A DNA stretch of 64,000 bases from Lihuaxuella thermophila (GCF_900110165.1 NZ_FOCQ01000008.1:62001-126000), one strand, 5' to 3'; counted from the first letter of the stretch, positions 9,247-18,098 are shown. Numbers and translations: made by a program. Notes: generated from the letters alone by a model not told the origin.

Positions 9247-9918
9247 ATGCTGCGCGCCATTTACGACTGGGTGGACGAACGTCTGGATATTACGCCGCTG
9301 TGGCGGGATGTCGCTGACCATGAAGTACCGGAACACGTAAATCCTGCCCACCATTTCTCAGCGTTTATCTACTGTTTCGGCGGGTTGACTTTTTTTGTCG
9401 TCGTTATTCAAATCCTTTCTGGTATGTTCTTGGCGATGTATTACGTTCCAGACATTGTAAACGCTCACCCGAGTGTGAACTACTTACAAAACGAACTTGC
9501 CATGGGCGCCATCGTCCGGGGAATGCACCACTGGGGTGCGAGTGTGGCCATCGTGATGCTGTTCTTGCACACATTGCGTGTATTTTTCACCGGATCTTAC
9601 AAACACCCGCGTGAATTCAACTGGGTTGTGGGCATGCTGATCTTTTTCGTGATGTTAGGTCTTGGTTTCACCGGCTATCTCCTGCCGTGGGACAACAAAG
9701 CCTACTTCGCGACCAAGGTAGGGGTTGAAATTGCAGCCTCCGTCCCTGTAATCGGACCTTATATCGCCACCTTCCTGCAAGGGGGAGACATCGTAGGGGC
9801 GCAAACGCTCGCGCGTTTCTTCGCTCTCCACGTATTCTTCCTGCCTGCGGCCTTGTTGGGATTGTTGGGTGCCCACTTTATCTTAATTCGTCGTCAGGGT
9901 ATTTCTGGCCCACTATAA
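9247..9918 (+). CDS. qcrB: Menaquinol:cytochrome c reductase cytochrome b subunit
   Basis: This 223-residue cytochrome b6-type protein carries the b hemes and part of the quinol sites. Four transmembrane helices are visible, with heme-ligand histidines in GMHHWGASVAIVMLFLHTLR and ALHVFFLPAALLGLLGAH. It corresponds to the N-terminal half of mitochondrial cytochrome b; the C-terminal (subunit IV) part lies in QcrC, the arrangement typical of Bacillus. ATG at 9247 follows GGAGGTG. The gaps to qcrA and qcrC are 27 and 25 bases. Confidence 0.97.
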   Translation: MLRAIYDWVDERLDITPLWRDVADHEVPEHVNPAHHFSAFIYCFGGLTFFVVVIQILSGMFLAMYYVPDIVNAHPSVNYLQNELAMGAIVRGMHHWGASVAIVMLFLHTLRVFFTGSYKHPREFNWVVGMLIFFVMLGLGFTGYLLPWDNKAYFATKVGVEIAASVPVIGPYIATFLQGGDIVGAQTLARFFALHVFFLPAALLGLLGAHFILIRRQGISGPL

Positions 9919-9943
9919 GGTCTACGCGTGAGGAGGGATCCAC

Positions 9944-10750
9944 TTGGCACACAATCCAGACGGAAACCAAAAACAAGTCCACTATGTGGGAGACTCGCGC
10001 GTCCGTGCAGACCGTCCGAAGTTATATCCCCCGGACTACTCTGAGTTTCCAGGAAAAAGTGAAGCGTTTTTCCCTGACTTCCTTCTGAAAGAATGGATGG
10101 TTGCAGCCGTCTTTCTCGTTGGTTTTATGACACTTGTCATGGCTGAGGAACCGCCTCTCGGTGAACTGGCTGATCCGACGAACACCAGTTTCTTGCCGGT
10201 TCCTGACTGGTACTTCTTGTTCCTCTATCAGCTCTTGAAATACAAATGGGCATCCGGTCCCTTTGTTGTGATCGGTACGGTGATCCTCCCGGGGATTGCT
10301 TTCACGGCTCTCCTGCTGGCTCCGTGGTTGGATCGCAGCAAAGAGCGCCGTCCTCTGAAACGCCCTGTGGCAACAGGGATTATGATTGTTTCCCTCATTT
10401 CCGTCGCCGCGCTTACATGGGCGGCTGAGGTTGAACACGAAAAGCAGATGGAATCGAATCCGGGAGAAACACCTGAGAATACAAAAGTCATCGCCCAGGA
10501 TGAAGAGGGATACAGAATTTACCAGAAAAATGCCTGTATCAAATGTCACGGCGATCAGCTTCAAGGTCTCAACGGCCCTAGCTTGCTCGGAATCGGTAAC
10601 CGGATGAAAGGCGAACATAAGATGACCGCCGAAGATATCATAAAAATCATCGATGAAGGTAGAGGCGCTATGCCGGCAGGAATGTTCCAAGGTTCCGAAC
10701 AAGAGAAGAAAATTCTGGCCGAATGGCTGATGAAGCAGAAGCAAAAATAA
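9944..10750 (+). CDS. qcrC: Menaquinol:cytochrome c reductase subunit IV-cytochrome c fusion
   Basis: This 268-residue protein joins a subunit IV domain (three transmembrane helices, about 48-68, 105-127 and 140-160, with the quinol-site motif PDWY at 87-90) to a C-terminal cytochrome c domain. The heme c site is CIKCH (198-202) and the likely axial methionine is in GAMPAGMF near residue 244. The fusion is characteristic of Bacillales. The start is a TTG at 9944 preceded by GAGGAGGGA. A terminator follows directly. Confidence 0.96.
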   Translation: MAHNPDGNQKQVHYVGDSRVRADRPKLYPPDYSEFPGKSEAFFPDFLLKEWMVAAVFLVGFMTLVMAEEPPLGELADPTNTSFLPVPDWYFLFLYQLLKYKWASGPFVVIGTVILPGIAFTALLLAPWLDRSKERRPLKRPVATGIMIVSLISVAALTWAAEVEHEKQMESNPGETPENTKVIAQDEEGYRIYQKNACIKCHGDQLQGLNGPSLLGIGNRMKGEHKMTAEDIIKIIDEGRGAMPAGMFQGSEQEKKILAEWLMKQKQK

Positions 10751-10764
10751 GACATAGCCGATCA

Positions 10765-10795
10765 AACCTGGTTGCTTACCGGCAGCCAGGTTTTT
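10765..10795 (+). terminator. Terminator after qcrABC
   Basis: AACCTGGTTGC pairs with GGCAGCCAGGTT (one G-U pair) around a short loop and is followed by five T. It closes the qcr operon 15 bases after qcrC. It lies directly before ypjA, so ypjA transcription depends on readthrough or its own promoter. Confidence 0.85.
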
Positions 10796-10821
10796 ACATA
10801 ATGAAAGTAGGTGAAGCAGTG

Positions 10822-11451
10822 GTGCAACTGTTTTCACTGTTGGATCGACGCCCATTCCTGTGGAGCTTATTTGTCATTAACTTTTTGGGTACGATTTACG
10901 GATTTTATTGGTATAAAAACCAACTGGCCGTCACCGATCCAAAGCTGATCATCTTTGTACCGGACAGCCCGACCGCGAGCGGCTTTTTTACCCTGGTGTT
11001 GCTGCTCTACCTTTTTTCACGGCGCAGTCCGCTGCTTGAAGCATTTGCGTCCATTACCTTATTCAAATACGGAATTTGGGCTGTGGTGATGATCATCTGG
11101 GGTGCGGTCCTGGATTCCGCCCCGTTTTTAGAAGCCCTCTCCTGGCAACACTGGATGCTGATGGTGTCCCATCTGGGAATGGCTGCCCAAGCGGTCTTGT
11201 ATTCGCCTTATTATACGTTCCAAAGCAGAGAAATCTTGATTGTCGCGGCTTGGACATTATTGAATGATGCCTTCGATTACGGCTTGGACATCCATCCATG
11301 GCTCGCTGCATCTCTGGAACCTTATGACCATGTTGTAGGGTGGTTCACACTGATCCTCAGTTTTACAACCATCATTCTGTTTGCCATTTTTTCCTTACTG
11401 CCAAGCAGTTATCGAAAACGAGAGTTGCCTCTTCTTGGAGCCGGAAAATGA
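10822..11451 (+). CDS. ypjA: YpjA family membrane protein (DUF1405)
   Basis: This 209-residue integral membrane protein has about six hydrophobic segments, starting with RRPFLWSLFVINFLGTIYGF, typical of the DUF1405/YpjA family. The function is unknown. The start is uncertain: GTG at 10822 lies 8 bases after AGGTG and fits best; GTG 10819 and ATG 10801 are in frame, but the ATG sits right behind the qcr terminator without a ribosome binding site. The order qcrC-ypjA-ypjB is conserved in Bacillus. The stop codon falls in the loop of a terminator. Confidence 0.9.
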   Translation: MQLFSLLDRRPFLWSLFVINFLGTIYGFYWYKNQLAVTDPKLIIFVPDSPTASGFFTLVLLLYLFSRRSPLLEAFASITLFKYGIWAVVMIIWGAVLDSAPFLEALSWQHWMLMVSHLGMAAQAVLYSPYYTFQSREILIVAAWTLLNDAFDYGLDIHPWLAASLEPYDHVVGWFTLILSFTTIILFAIFSLLPSSYRKRELPLLGAGK

Positions 11452-11465
11452 TCCGGCTTTTTTTG
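11439..11465 (+). terminator. Terminator overlapping the ypjA stop
   Basis: AGCCGG (11439-11444) pairs with CCGGCT (11453-11458) and is followed by seven T. The ypjA stop codon lies in the loop. It may reduce readthrough into ypjB. Confidence 0.8.
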
Positions 11466-11538
11466 TTGGTGACATATCCGGGTGGACAACTTGAATAGAC
11501 TGGTATCAACGAATGAGGGCAAAAAGGAGGGGAATGTT

Positions 11539-12363
11539 TTGCTGCTGAAACGGATCAAGACGGGAATGGTTGTTGGTTGCCTTTGTTATTGTTCATTTTT
11601 TTTGATCCTGCCGACCGCGGAAGCGAGCAGTGAGTTTCAAACAGAAAGCGAAATCTGGTCAAAAACGGCAAATCGGGTTGCCGAGCAGGTGGAAAAAGAA
11701 GACCTTCAGGAGGCGCGCACGCAACTCGCACAATTGGCACACCTGTTTTCCAAATCAAATTTGGCGGATAAAAATTTAAGCGTGGAGGGGATTCACGCTT
11801 TATCCGACGTCATTATGGACACGGAACGAAATTTAAACCGGATCAGCCCGGACGAAATCAAGTTAAGAGTAGCTGTCACCCGGCTGCAAATCACCTTTGA
11901 TGCGGTATCCCATCCGCATCAGCCCCTGTGGAAACAATATTACAACCCGATGAACAATCAGCTGAAACTGATCCGGGAAGCTATCAAACAAGAAGATTCG
12001 GCATCGGTCCAAGATGCCATCGATCAATTTTATGATGATTACCAAATGATCCGGCCGGCGCTGATCGTTTCCAAAAGTCCCTACATCGTTGAAAAAGTCG
12101 ATTCCATCATCACTTTTATCCGGAAGCAAAGAGATCCCGGACAGCTGCAAGCGGGAGTGTCCCGGCTTGAAAGGATGTTGCAACCGCTCTTTTTCGGTTC
12201 GGAACAAGAAGTGCTGGCCGTCTACAGTCCGCTGGATGGATTAAGCCTGTATGCGTTTGCCGGGTGGGTGAGTGCTCTAATCGTCATGGTTTTGGGATAT
12301 GTAAGCTGGAGAAAATACCGGGCCACGCAAATATCAGGAAAAAATGGCCCGGTTTCCAATTGA
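11539..12363 (+). CDS. ypjB: Sporulation protein YpjB
   Basis: The 274-residue product has an N-terminal signal sequence (VVGCLCYCSFFLILPTAEA), a long helical extracytoplasmic domain and a C-terminal transmembrane helix (about 238-258, AFAGWVSALIVMVLGYVSW). This is the layout of YpjB, annotated as a sporulation protein from its expression in the mother cell of B. subtilis. The TTG at 11539 is 6 bases after AAGGAGGGG; the upstream GTG at 11482 has no such site. A terminator follows at 12377. The biochemical role is not known. Confidence 0.88.
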   Translation: MLLKRIKTGMVVGCLCYCSFFLILPTAEASSEFQTESEIWSKTANRVAEQVEKEDLQEARTQLAQLAHLFSKSNLADKNLSVEGIHALSDVIMDTERNLNRISPDEIKLRVAVTRLQITFDAVSHPHQPLWKQYYNPMNNQLKLIREAIKQEDSASVQDAIDQFYDDYQMIRPALIVSKSPYIVEKVDSIITFIRKQRDPGQLQAGVSRLERMLQPLFFGSEQEVLAVYSPLDGLSLYAFAGWVSALIVMVLGYVSWRKYRATQISGKNGPVSN

Positions 12364-12376
12364 ATGGCAGGGAAGA

Positions 12377-12408
12377 AGAGCACCCCGAATGGATGCTCTT
12401 TGATTTTT
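12377..12408 (+). terminator. Terminator after ypjB
   Basis: AGAGCA (12377-12382) pairs with TGCTCT (12394-12399), followed by a T-rich run. It separates ypjB from the convergent psuG gene. Confidence 0.75.
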
Positions 12409-12412
12409 CTAC

Positions 12413-13330
12413 TCATATGCGTCCTGTATGTTTTCTGCAGAATGCCGCAGCTATTTTTGCCGCCACTTCGGCGTTGTGTTTGACGAGGGAGATGTTGGTT
12501 TCCAGACTTTTGCCTCCTGTCAGTTGCTTGACTTTTTCCAGCAGAAAAGGGGTCACTTTTTTACCTGTGATGTTCTTTGTTTTCGCTTCTTGCAGAGCTT
12601 GTTTGATCACCTGTTCGATCTCGTTGTGATCAAGAGCGTCCGCTTCGGGTACCGGATTGGCAATGACAAGCCCTCCCTTCAGGCCCAATTGCCATTTGGT
12701 CTGCATGAGCGAAGCGATTTCTTCGGGTGTATCCAGGCGGAAATCGACTTGATATCCGCTTTCGCGCGAGTAAAAAGAAGGAAATTCGCCGCATCGGTAT
12801 CCGACTACCGGTACTCCGTGTGTTTCCAAATACTCCAACGTTCTTCCGATGTCCAGGATGGATTTGGCTCCTGCGCAAACGACAGCCACATCCGTTTGTG
12901 CCAGTTCGGTAAGATCAGCCGATACATCCCAGGTGATTTCTCCCTCCCGATGCACACCCCCAATTCCTCCGGTGGCAAAAACTTTTATTCCCGCCAAACC
13001 AGCGGCGATCATGGTTCCCGCAACCGTGGTTGCGCCTGTTTTGCCTGTGGCGAGGATATAAGCGAAGTCCCGGCGGCTCACTTTTTCCACCGATGGATTC
13101 GTTGCAAATTCCTGAAGCTCCTGTTCGGTCAGGCCGATTTTGATTTTTCCGTTCATGATGCCGATCGTGGCCGGAACAGCCCCGTTTGCCCGGATCATCT
13201 TCTCGACTCGCTTGGCGGTTTCTATATTTTGCGGATATGGCATGCCGTGTGAGATGATCGTCGTTTCCAAAGCGACGACCGGCAAATTGTTTTCAAGCGC
13301 GTGTTTGACTTCTTCGGTATAGCTGAGCAT
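12413..13330 (-). CDS. psuG: Pseudouridine-5'-phosphate glycosidase
   Basis: PsuG splits pseudouridine 5'-phosphate into uracil and ribose 5-phosphate, reversibly breaking a C-glycosidic bond. The 305-residue protein shows family motifs [17 protein letters not shown] near the N-terminus, [13 protein letters not shown], and [12 protein letters not shown], with the catalytic lysine expected in the GKTGATT or nearby region. The ATG is preceded by AAAGGAGGAG. It follows psuK by 13 bases, so both form one transcript for pseudouridine breakdown. This pair is inserted between ypjB and yitT and is not part of the standard Bacillus order. Confidence 0.95.
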   Translation of the reverse strand: MLSYTEEVKHALENNLPVVALETTIISHGMPYPQNIETAKRVEKMIRANGAVPATIGIMNGKIKIGLTEQELQEFATNPSVEKVSRRDFAYILATGKTGATTVAGTMIAAGLAGIKVFATGGIGGVHREGEITWDVSADLTELAQTDVAVVCAGAKSILDIGRTLEYLETHGVPVVGYRCGEFPSFYSRESGYQVDFRLDTPEEIASLMQTKWQLGLKGGLVIANPVPEADALDHNEIEQVIKQALQEAKTKNITGKKVTPFLLEKVKQLTGGKSLETNISLVKHNAEVAAKIAAAFCRKHTGRI

Positions 13331-13343
13331 CCTGGCTCCTCCT

Positions 13344-14426
13344 TTAGCGCAAGAAGTTATAGAGTTGGTTCGAATCTAAGTTGATCGATGAAGAATGTTC
13401 GGTACGCAGAGCAAGAGCGGCCGCAGCCAATCCCAGTTGACTGGCGCGCGGGAGCGGTTCCCCCTGAACAATGCCGTACAAAAAGCCTGAGACAAACGCA
13501 TCCCCTGCTCCCGTCACGTCAACGATCTCTGTTTGAAACGGGGGAAAGTGACCGGAGCCCTCGGGAGATGAAAAAAATACACCTTGTGGGCCCAGTGTAA
13601 GGATGATGTTTTTGGCTCCGCGCTGTCGGATGTGTTCACATGCCCGCTTGCAGTCATCCAGGTTTTCGATTCGCATTCCGGCTAAACATTCAGCTTCTTC
13701 CCGGTTGGGGAGAATCGTGTCCGTACCGGTCAAGTCCGGGGGCAGCCTGGTTGCTTTGGCTGCGGACACCGGGTCGATATATAAAGGGATGCCTTCTTCT
13801 TGGCATCGGCGGATGATGAATAGAAGGCTCTCTTCCGGGAGATTGGTATCGAGAAAAACGGCTGTGGAGGCTGCGATCCGGTCCCACTTGCTTCTCAACA
13901 GGGAGGGGGTCAGTTGCTCGTAGATATCCATGTTGGCGAGAGCGATGATCATTTCCCCATCTGTGTCCAACAGTGCGGTATAAGTCCCGGTTTGTCCGGA
14001 CGGCATGATCCACGACTGGCTCACATCGACGCCATGCTTTTTTGTCTCTTCGAGAATTCGCCATCCTTCTTTGTCATCTCCCACACAAGTGACCAGAGAA
14101 ACCGTGCAACCGAGCCGCCCCAGGTTTTCGGCAACGTTTCGCGCGACCCCTCCGCAGGTCTCAGTTATGGTGACAGGGTTGGATGAATAGAAACGCACCT
14201 TTTGCTTACTGCGTGCTTTGCGGTCAAGATTGGCCCCGCCTATGCAGGTGATGACGGAATCTTGCCTCAACACATAAGCACGGCCTTGAATGACCCCGCG
14301 TTTGGTTAAATTGGCGATATAGCCTGCGACTGCAGAACGGGAGATCCCCACTTTGTCCGCCAATTCCTGCTGTGAAATAAAGGGATTCAGGCGAATGTAA
14401 TGCAAGATCTGTTTCTCTTTATCCAA
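13344..14426 (-). CDS. psuK: Pseudouridine kinase-type PfkB kinase with N-terminal winged helix
   Basis: The 360-residue protein combines an N-terminal winged helix-turn-helix (about 1-55; [20 protein letters not shown]) with a PfkB/ribokinase kinase domain (about 57-360). The kinase has the anion-hole and base motif [16 protein letters not shown]. Its partner psuG identifies the likely substrate as pseudouridine, which it would phosphorylate for PsuG. The DNA-binding domain suggests it may also regulate its own operon. The start is a TTG at 14426 behind GAAGGGGGG. Kinases with such a domain are known in Firmicutes; other nucleoside or sugar substrates are possible. Confidence 0.9.
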   Translation of the reverse strand: MDKEKQILHYIRLNPFISQQELADKVGISRSAVAGYIANLTKRGVIQGRAYVLRQDSVITCIGGANLDRKARSKQKVRFYSSNPVTITETCGGVARNVAENLGRLGCTVSLVTCVGDDKEGWRILEETKKHGVDVSQSWIMPSGQTGTYTALLDTDGEMIIALANMDIYEQLTPSLLRSKWDRIAASTAVFLDTNLPEESLLFIIRRCQEEGIPLYIDPVSAAKATRLPPDLTGTDTILPNREEAECLAGMRIENLDDCKRACEHIRQRGAKNIILTLGPQGVFFSSPEGSGHFPPFQTEIVDVTGAGDAFVSGFLYGIVQGEPLPRASQLGLAAAALALRTEHSSSINLDSNQLYNFLR

Positions 14427-14562
14427 AGGCTACCCCCCTTCACAAGATGATGCAAACAAAAGTTTATCATGAAGACAAATGTTTTGGAAGAAGTGTTGTA
14501 TACTTTTATGATTGGGTAAGCGGAACCGGGGTAATCATGCTTTTAGTTGAAGGCTCCCAGAT

Positions 14563-14611
14563 GAAAAAAAAGTACCTCCTGAGACCAGATTGAACCTGTC
14601 AAAGGAGGTAC
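14563..14611 (-). terminator. Terminator of the proline dehydrogenase gene
   Basis: On the minus strand GTACCTCC pairs with GGAGGTAC (8 bp perfect) and eight T follow. It starts 9 bases after the stop codon of the proline dehydrogenase. Confidence 0.88.
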
Positions 14612-14619
14612 GCAGATGA

Positions 14620-15540
14620 TTATTTTTTGAACATCGATTTCAATACGAAGGCGACATTGGCGGGCCGTTCAGCCAAACGGCGCATGAAATAACCATACCA
14701 ATCGGTTCCATACGGGATATACACACGCATGGTGTAGCCTTCTTTGGCCAGTTGCTGCTGCAGTTGAACACGGATTCCGTAGAGCATCTGGAATTCAAAC
14801 TGCGAGTTGGGGATGTTGTGTTCTTTGACAAATTTCTTCACATGCTCAATGATTTTCTCATCATGAGTGGCGATGGCCGCATAATTGCCGTACAGCAGAT
14901 GTTTTTCAATGATTTTAATAAAATTGCGATCAACGTCTTCTTTGTTTGGAAACGCCACTTCCGGTGATTCTTTGTAAGCGCCCTTGACGAGACGCAGGTT
15001 GGGTTTGAATTGATTGAGATCGTCAAGGTCCGACTCAACCTTGTACAGGTATGCCTGCAGCACCAGGCCGACCGTCTCGCCGTACTCGCGGCGCAACTCC
15101 TTAAAGATTTCCATGGTGATTTCATTGTGGGCATAGTCTTCCATGTCGATCCGCACGAAGTTGCCGTATTGTTTGGCCCGGTCGAGGATGCGGCGCATGT
15201 TGTTCATGCACAATTCTTTGGAGATATCGAGTCCCAGCTGGGTCATTTTCAGAGAAAGATTGGATTGGACGCCCGATTCGTGGATGGCATCCAAGGTGCG
15301 GATACAGTATTCAGCCGATTCAATGGCCTCCTCTTCGCTGAAAACGAACTCGCCCAGGTGATCCAGAGTGGCCACAATTCCTTGTTTATTCAACTGACGA
15401 ACCGCATCAATGGCCGACTGGATCGTTTCACCAGCGACAAACCGGCTGGCTCCAAAGCGAAGTCCCCATTTTTTCGCGGCATTGTTGGCAGCCCGGTTCT
15501 TGGATAAATACAGCAATGTATTGCGCATCAACTGTTCCAC
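14620..15540 (-). CDS. putB: Proline dehydrogenase (monofunctional, FAD)
   Basis: Proline dehydrogenase oxidises L-proline to pyrroline-5-carboxylate using FAD and passes electrons to the quinone pool. The 306-residue protein has the usual length of the monofunctional Firmicutes enzyme. Visible are the TIM-barrel segments NLSLKMTQLGLD, FVRIDMEDYA, LRLVKGAYKE (flavin/proline site Lys) and the C-terminal YGYFMRRLAERPAN with the paired arginines that bind the substrate carboxylate. I chose GTG at 15540, 7 bases after AAGGGGAG; ATG at 15528 is an alternative. A sigma-54 promoter upstream and an adjacent activator gene indicate induction by proline, as with put/roc genes of Bacillus. Confidence 0.95.
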   Translation of the reverse strand: MEQLMRNTLLYLSKNRAANNAAKKWGLRFGASRFVAGETIQSAIDAVRQLNKQGIVATLDHLGEFVFSEEEAIESAEYCIRTLDAIHESGVQSNLSLKMTQLGLDISKELCMNNMRRILDRAKQYGNFVRIDMEDYAHNEITMEIFKELRREYGETVGLVLQAYLYKVESDLDDLNQFKPNLRLVKGAYKESPEVAFPNKEDVDRNFIKIIEKHLLYGNYAAIATHDEKIIEHVKKFVKEHNIPNSQFEFQMLYGIRVQLQQQLAKEGYTMRVYIPYGTDWYGYFMRRLAERPANVAFVLKSMFKK

Positions 15541-15595
15541 GGCAAAACTCCCCTTTCCTTGATCCGAGTGATCATCTTCCCGCTGTATAGATTGA

Positions 15596-15610
15596 GCAAA
15601 TTCCATGCCA
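15596..15610 (-). promoter_or_regulatory. Sigma-54 (-24/-12) promoter of proline dehydrogenase
   Basis: Read on the minus strand the site is TGGCAT-GGAAT-TTGCT, with GG and GC 10 bases apart as required for sigma-54/SigL. It matches the consensus TGGCAC-N5-TTGCW at all key bases. It lies about 55 bases upstream of the putB start and downstream of several palindromes, and next to a sigma-54 activator gene. Confidence 0.88.
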
Positions 15611-15662
15611 ACTTTTCTGTGAAGAAAATGCACGCATTTCCAAGCTGCACAGACAGGGGGAT

Positions 15663-15721
15663 TGAACATATTTGTTCATTTGTTTGAACATATGTATGCA
15701 ATGTTAAACATATATGTTTAA
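15663..15721. promoter_or_regulatory. Upstream activator sites for the sigma-54 regulator
   Basis: Two clear palindromes occur: TGAACATATTTGTTCA (15663-15678) and TTAAACATATATGTTTAA (15704-15721). A weaker related element starting TTTGAACATATG (about 15684) lies between them. They share the core (T)GAACATAT and lie 55-110 bases upstream of the -24/-12 promoter, the usual distance for enhancer sites. The right-hand palindrome reaches the -35 region of the activator gene, so autoregulation is likely. Confidence 0.75.
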
Positions 15722-15737
15722 AACAGCCGGAAAGTAG

Positions 15738-15743
15738 TATAAT
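15738..15743 (+). promoter_or_regulatory. Candidate -10 element of the activator gene
   Basis: A perfect TATAAT lies 53 bases before the activator ATG. The -35 region (TGTTTA, 15715-15720) is weak and falls inside the palindrome TTAAACATATATGTTTAA. Confidence 0.5.
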
Positions 15744-15796
15744 GATCATGGTTGAGAAATCGTCTGTTCATCTTTGCCTGAAAAGAGGTAGATGGT

Positions 15797-17173
15797 ATGC
15801 AACAATCCCGATCCGAAGCTCTGTTGCAGACATTGCTGGATATGGTAAATGAAGCGATCACCATTGTCGATGCCAGCGGAACTGTGACTCATTGGAACCG
15901 GGCGGCAGAGGAGCTTTATCAGATTCCTGCCTCGAAAATCGTAGGCAAAAATATTGCCGACTTTGACTGGAACTCGCTGAAGATCGCGCAGATTCTGGAT
16001 GAAGGGCGGCAGATCAGGCAAGCTTACCATGAGCCGCGTCCGGGCATGCACGTGCTCGTCAATACATCGCCTGTGATGTCCGGTGGAGAAATCATCGGGG
16101 CCATCTCGTCAGAACAGGATGTCACCAACCTTGTCCGCTTGGGCAATGAGCTGTTCACGACCACTTCCGAGCTGCGTTCACTTGAGCAGAAAATGACTCA
16201 GTTTGCCCCGCTGGATGATCCGTTTCACCCGATTAAGGGAAACGGGCCGGCTATTTCTCAAGCCATCCGGATTGCCCGCCGCGTAGCTGCCACGGATGCC
16301 ACTGTGTTGATTTCCGGGGAATCCGGGGTGGGAAAGGAGCTGTTTGCCCATGCGATTCACCGCGCAAGCAGCCGTTCCGACCAGGCCTTTATCGCCATTA
16401 ATTGCGGAGCTATTCCCGCGGCACTGTTTGAAAGCGAATTATTTGGTTACCAGGGGGGCGCATTTACCGGTGCGGATCGGAAGGGGAAACCCGGAAAATT
16501 GGAGCTGGCGCACAAAGGTACGATTTTTCTGGATGAGATCGGTGAACTGCCGCTTGAGATGCAGGTTAAATTATTGAGGGTCTTGCAGGAACGACAGTTT
16601 TATCGGGTGGGCGGAACCGAACCGATCCAAGTGGATGTCCGAATCATTGCAGCGACGAACCGGAATCTGGAGGAACGGGTGGCAGAGGGGGAATTCCGGG
16701 AAGATCTCTACTACCGATTGAATGTGGTGGCCATCGAGATTCCGCCCCTTCGTGAGCGGGTCGAAGATATTCCTGAATTGGTCCATCTTTTCGCGCGTGA
16801 AATTGCACTTCAATACGGAAAACCCGTCCCGGACTTTGATCCGGAAGTGATGGTGACACTAATGAACTATTCATGGCCCGGCAACATCCGGCAGCTTCGA
16901 AACATGATTGAACGGTTGGTCATTCTCACCGAGGATGGCCGAATCTGCCGCGAGCATCTTCCGCCGTCCATTCAGGTTCCCCGTTTGCACTCTGAAACTT
17001 CCATTGCCGGACAGTCTCGCTTGTCCGGCCAGGAAAAGGGAAACGAGTCGGAGGTTCAGGCAATCCAACGCGCTCTTAAAACCACATACGGCAACAAAGC
17101 GGCCGCCGCGAAGTTACTCGGAATTTCCCGTGGAACTCTGTACAATAAGATGCGGAAGTACGGTATCCGGTAA
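15797..17173 (+). CDS. Sigma-54-dependent transcriptional activator (PAS-AAA-Fis)
   Basis: This 458-residue enhancer-binding protein has an N-terminal PAS domain (about 8-115), a central AAA+ domain with Walker A GESGVGKE (174-181), the sigma-54 contact loop GAFTGA (221-226) and Walker B IFLDEIGE, and a C-terminal Fis-type helix-turn-helix (about 425-456). It drives open-complex formation by sigma-54 RNA polymerase. Its divergent neighbour is proline dehydrogenase with a -24/-12 promoter, so it most likely activates proline degradation, with the PAS domain sensing proline or a metabolite. It resembles RocR/PrdR-type regulators. ATG at 15797 follows AAAAGAGGTAG. Confidence 0.95.
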   Translation: MQQSRSEALLQTLLDMVNEAITIVDASGTVTHWNRAAEELYQIPASKIVGKNIADFDWNSLKIAQILDEGRQIRQAYHEPRPGMHVLVNTSPVMSGGEIIGAISSEQDVTNLVRLGNELFTTTSELRSLEQKMTQFAPLDDPFHPIKGNGPAISQAIRIARRVAATDATVLISGESGVGKELFAHAIHRASSRSDQAFIAINCGAIPAALFESELFGYQGGAFTGADRKGKPGKLELAHKGTIFLDEIGELPLEMQVKLLRVLQERQFYRVGGTEPIQVDVRIIAATNRNLEERVAEGEFREDLYYRLNVVAIEIPPLRERVEDIPELVHLFAREIALQYGKPVPDFDPEVMVTLMNYSWPGNIRQLRNMIERLVILTEDGRICREHLPPSIQVPRLHSETSIAGQSRLSGQEKGNESEVQAIQRALKTTYGNKAAAAKLLGISRGTLYNKMRKYGIR

Positions 17174-17181
17174 ACAGGTAC

Positions 17182-17213
17182 AAAAAAGGTCAGCCGATCC
17201 CGCGGTTGACCTT
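17182..17213 (-). terminator. Bidirectional terminator between convergent genes
   Basis: AAGGTCA (17186-17192) pairs with TGACCTT (17207-17213). On the minus strand seven T follow, so it mainly ends the GntR gene; on the plus strand it may end the activator gene. Confidence 0.8.
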
Positions 17214-17238
17214 TACATAAAATTGAGCCCATTTAAAT

Positions 17239-17964
17239 TTACGAAAAAAGAGGAAAGCGATACTGAAACTCATAACAATCGCCTCTGTCTACCATCATGC
17301 AGATTTGCAGCAGCTTCCCTTCCGGATCAAACACTTTCCGGGTGATGCGGACAACCGGAATACTTGTGTTTTTCGGCAATTGAAGTTCTTCGATTTCGGA
17401 TGTTGAAGCGATGGAGGAGACGAGCGTCTCTTCACAGTGATACGGATTTAAGCCAAGAGACTTCATCGCTTCATATATCATGGCATTTGGTTTGGATAGC
17501 TGCTCCTTTAATTGGTCCAGCGGAAGAGTATGAGGAATGTAAGACCGGGTTACAGCAATAATTAAATCATCTCTCATTTGAAGAGTATGGTAAAAAAGGA
17601 CAGGTGGCTCAATCTCTGTCCCGATTTGCTTGGGGATGTCTTCTTTTTTATCCAGTATTTTTAATGACAAGACGATCTCTCTGCCGGATTCTCCATGTTC
17701 GCGTATGAAGTCGCCTTTTCGATGCGAACGATGAGAAGTATAGATGGGTCGAACTTTGCGTCTTTGGGTGGTATTTCCCGCAGAAAACACTAACCCATCT
17801 CTGATTAAAGCATTAACCGCATTTTGCACCGTCGCGGCATGGGCTTCAAATTCTTTCATCAACTCAAAATTGGTGGGAAACTCTTGGCCGGGTTTAAGCT
17901 CTCCGCTTAAGATCCGGTTGCGCAAAATGTTATAAATCTCTTGCCATTTGTTGTTTCTTCCCAT
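17239..17964 (-). CDS. GntR-family regulator, HutC/UTRA subfamily
   Basis: The 241-residue protein has an N-terminal GntR winged helix (about 5-70; GELKPGQEFPTNFELMKEF and the following recognition helix) and a C-terminal UTRA ligand domain (about 90-238) typical of the HutC subfamily. Such repressors usually respond to sugars, histidine derivatives or amino-sugar phosphates. No catabolic operon is adjacent, so the target is open; the short gene at 18183 and its own promoter are the nearest candidates. Two inverted repeats in the upstream gap are likely operators. The ATG at 17964 is preceded by AAGGAG. Confidence 0.9.
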   Translation of the reverse strand: MGRNNKWQEIYNILRNRILSGELKPGQEFPTNFELMKEFEAHAATVQNAVNALIRDGLVFSAGNTTQRRKVRPIYTSHRSHRKGDFIREHGESGREIVLSLKILDKKEDIPKQIGTEIEPPVLFYHTLQMRDDLIIAVTRSYIPHTLPLDQLKEQLSKPNAMIYEAMKSLGLNPYHCEETLVSSIASTSEIEELQLPKNTSIPVVRITRKVFDPEGKLLQICMMVDRGDCYEFQYRFPLFS

Positions 17965-18017
17965 TTAATAGAACTCCTTCACACGGCTTCACTTGAGCGT
18001 CGACTTGTACATAAAGG

Positions 18018-18098
18018 TTAGTCTATATTCATTTTAGTTGAAAATCAGAAAAATTTGAAGTTAGGTATTGCCAAAATTGGCATCTAGATATAGACTAA
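18018..18098. promoter_or_regulatory. Inverted repeats upstream of the GntR gene
   Basis: TTAGTCTATAT (18018-18028) and ATATAGACTAA (18088-18098) are exact 11-bp inverted copies 59 bases apart. Between them lies TGCCAA-AA-TTGGCA (18069-18082). The TAGTCTATAT arms could be two operators allowing DNA looping between divergent genes. Binding by the adjacent GntR protein is inference. Confidence 0.6.
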
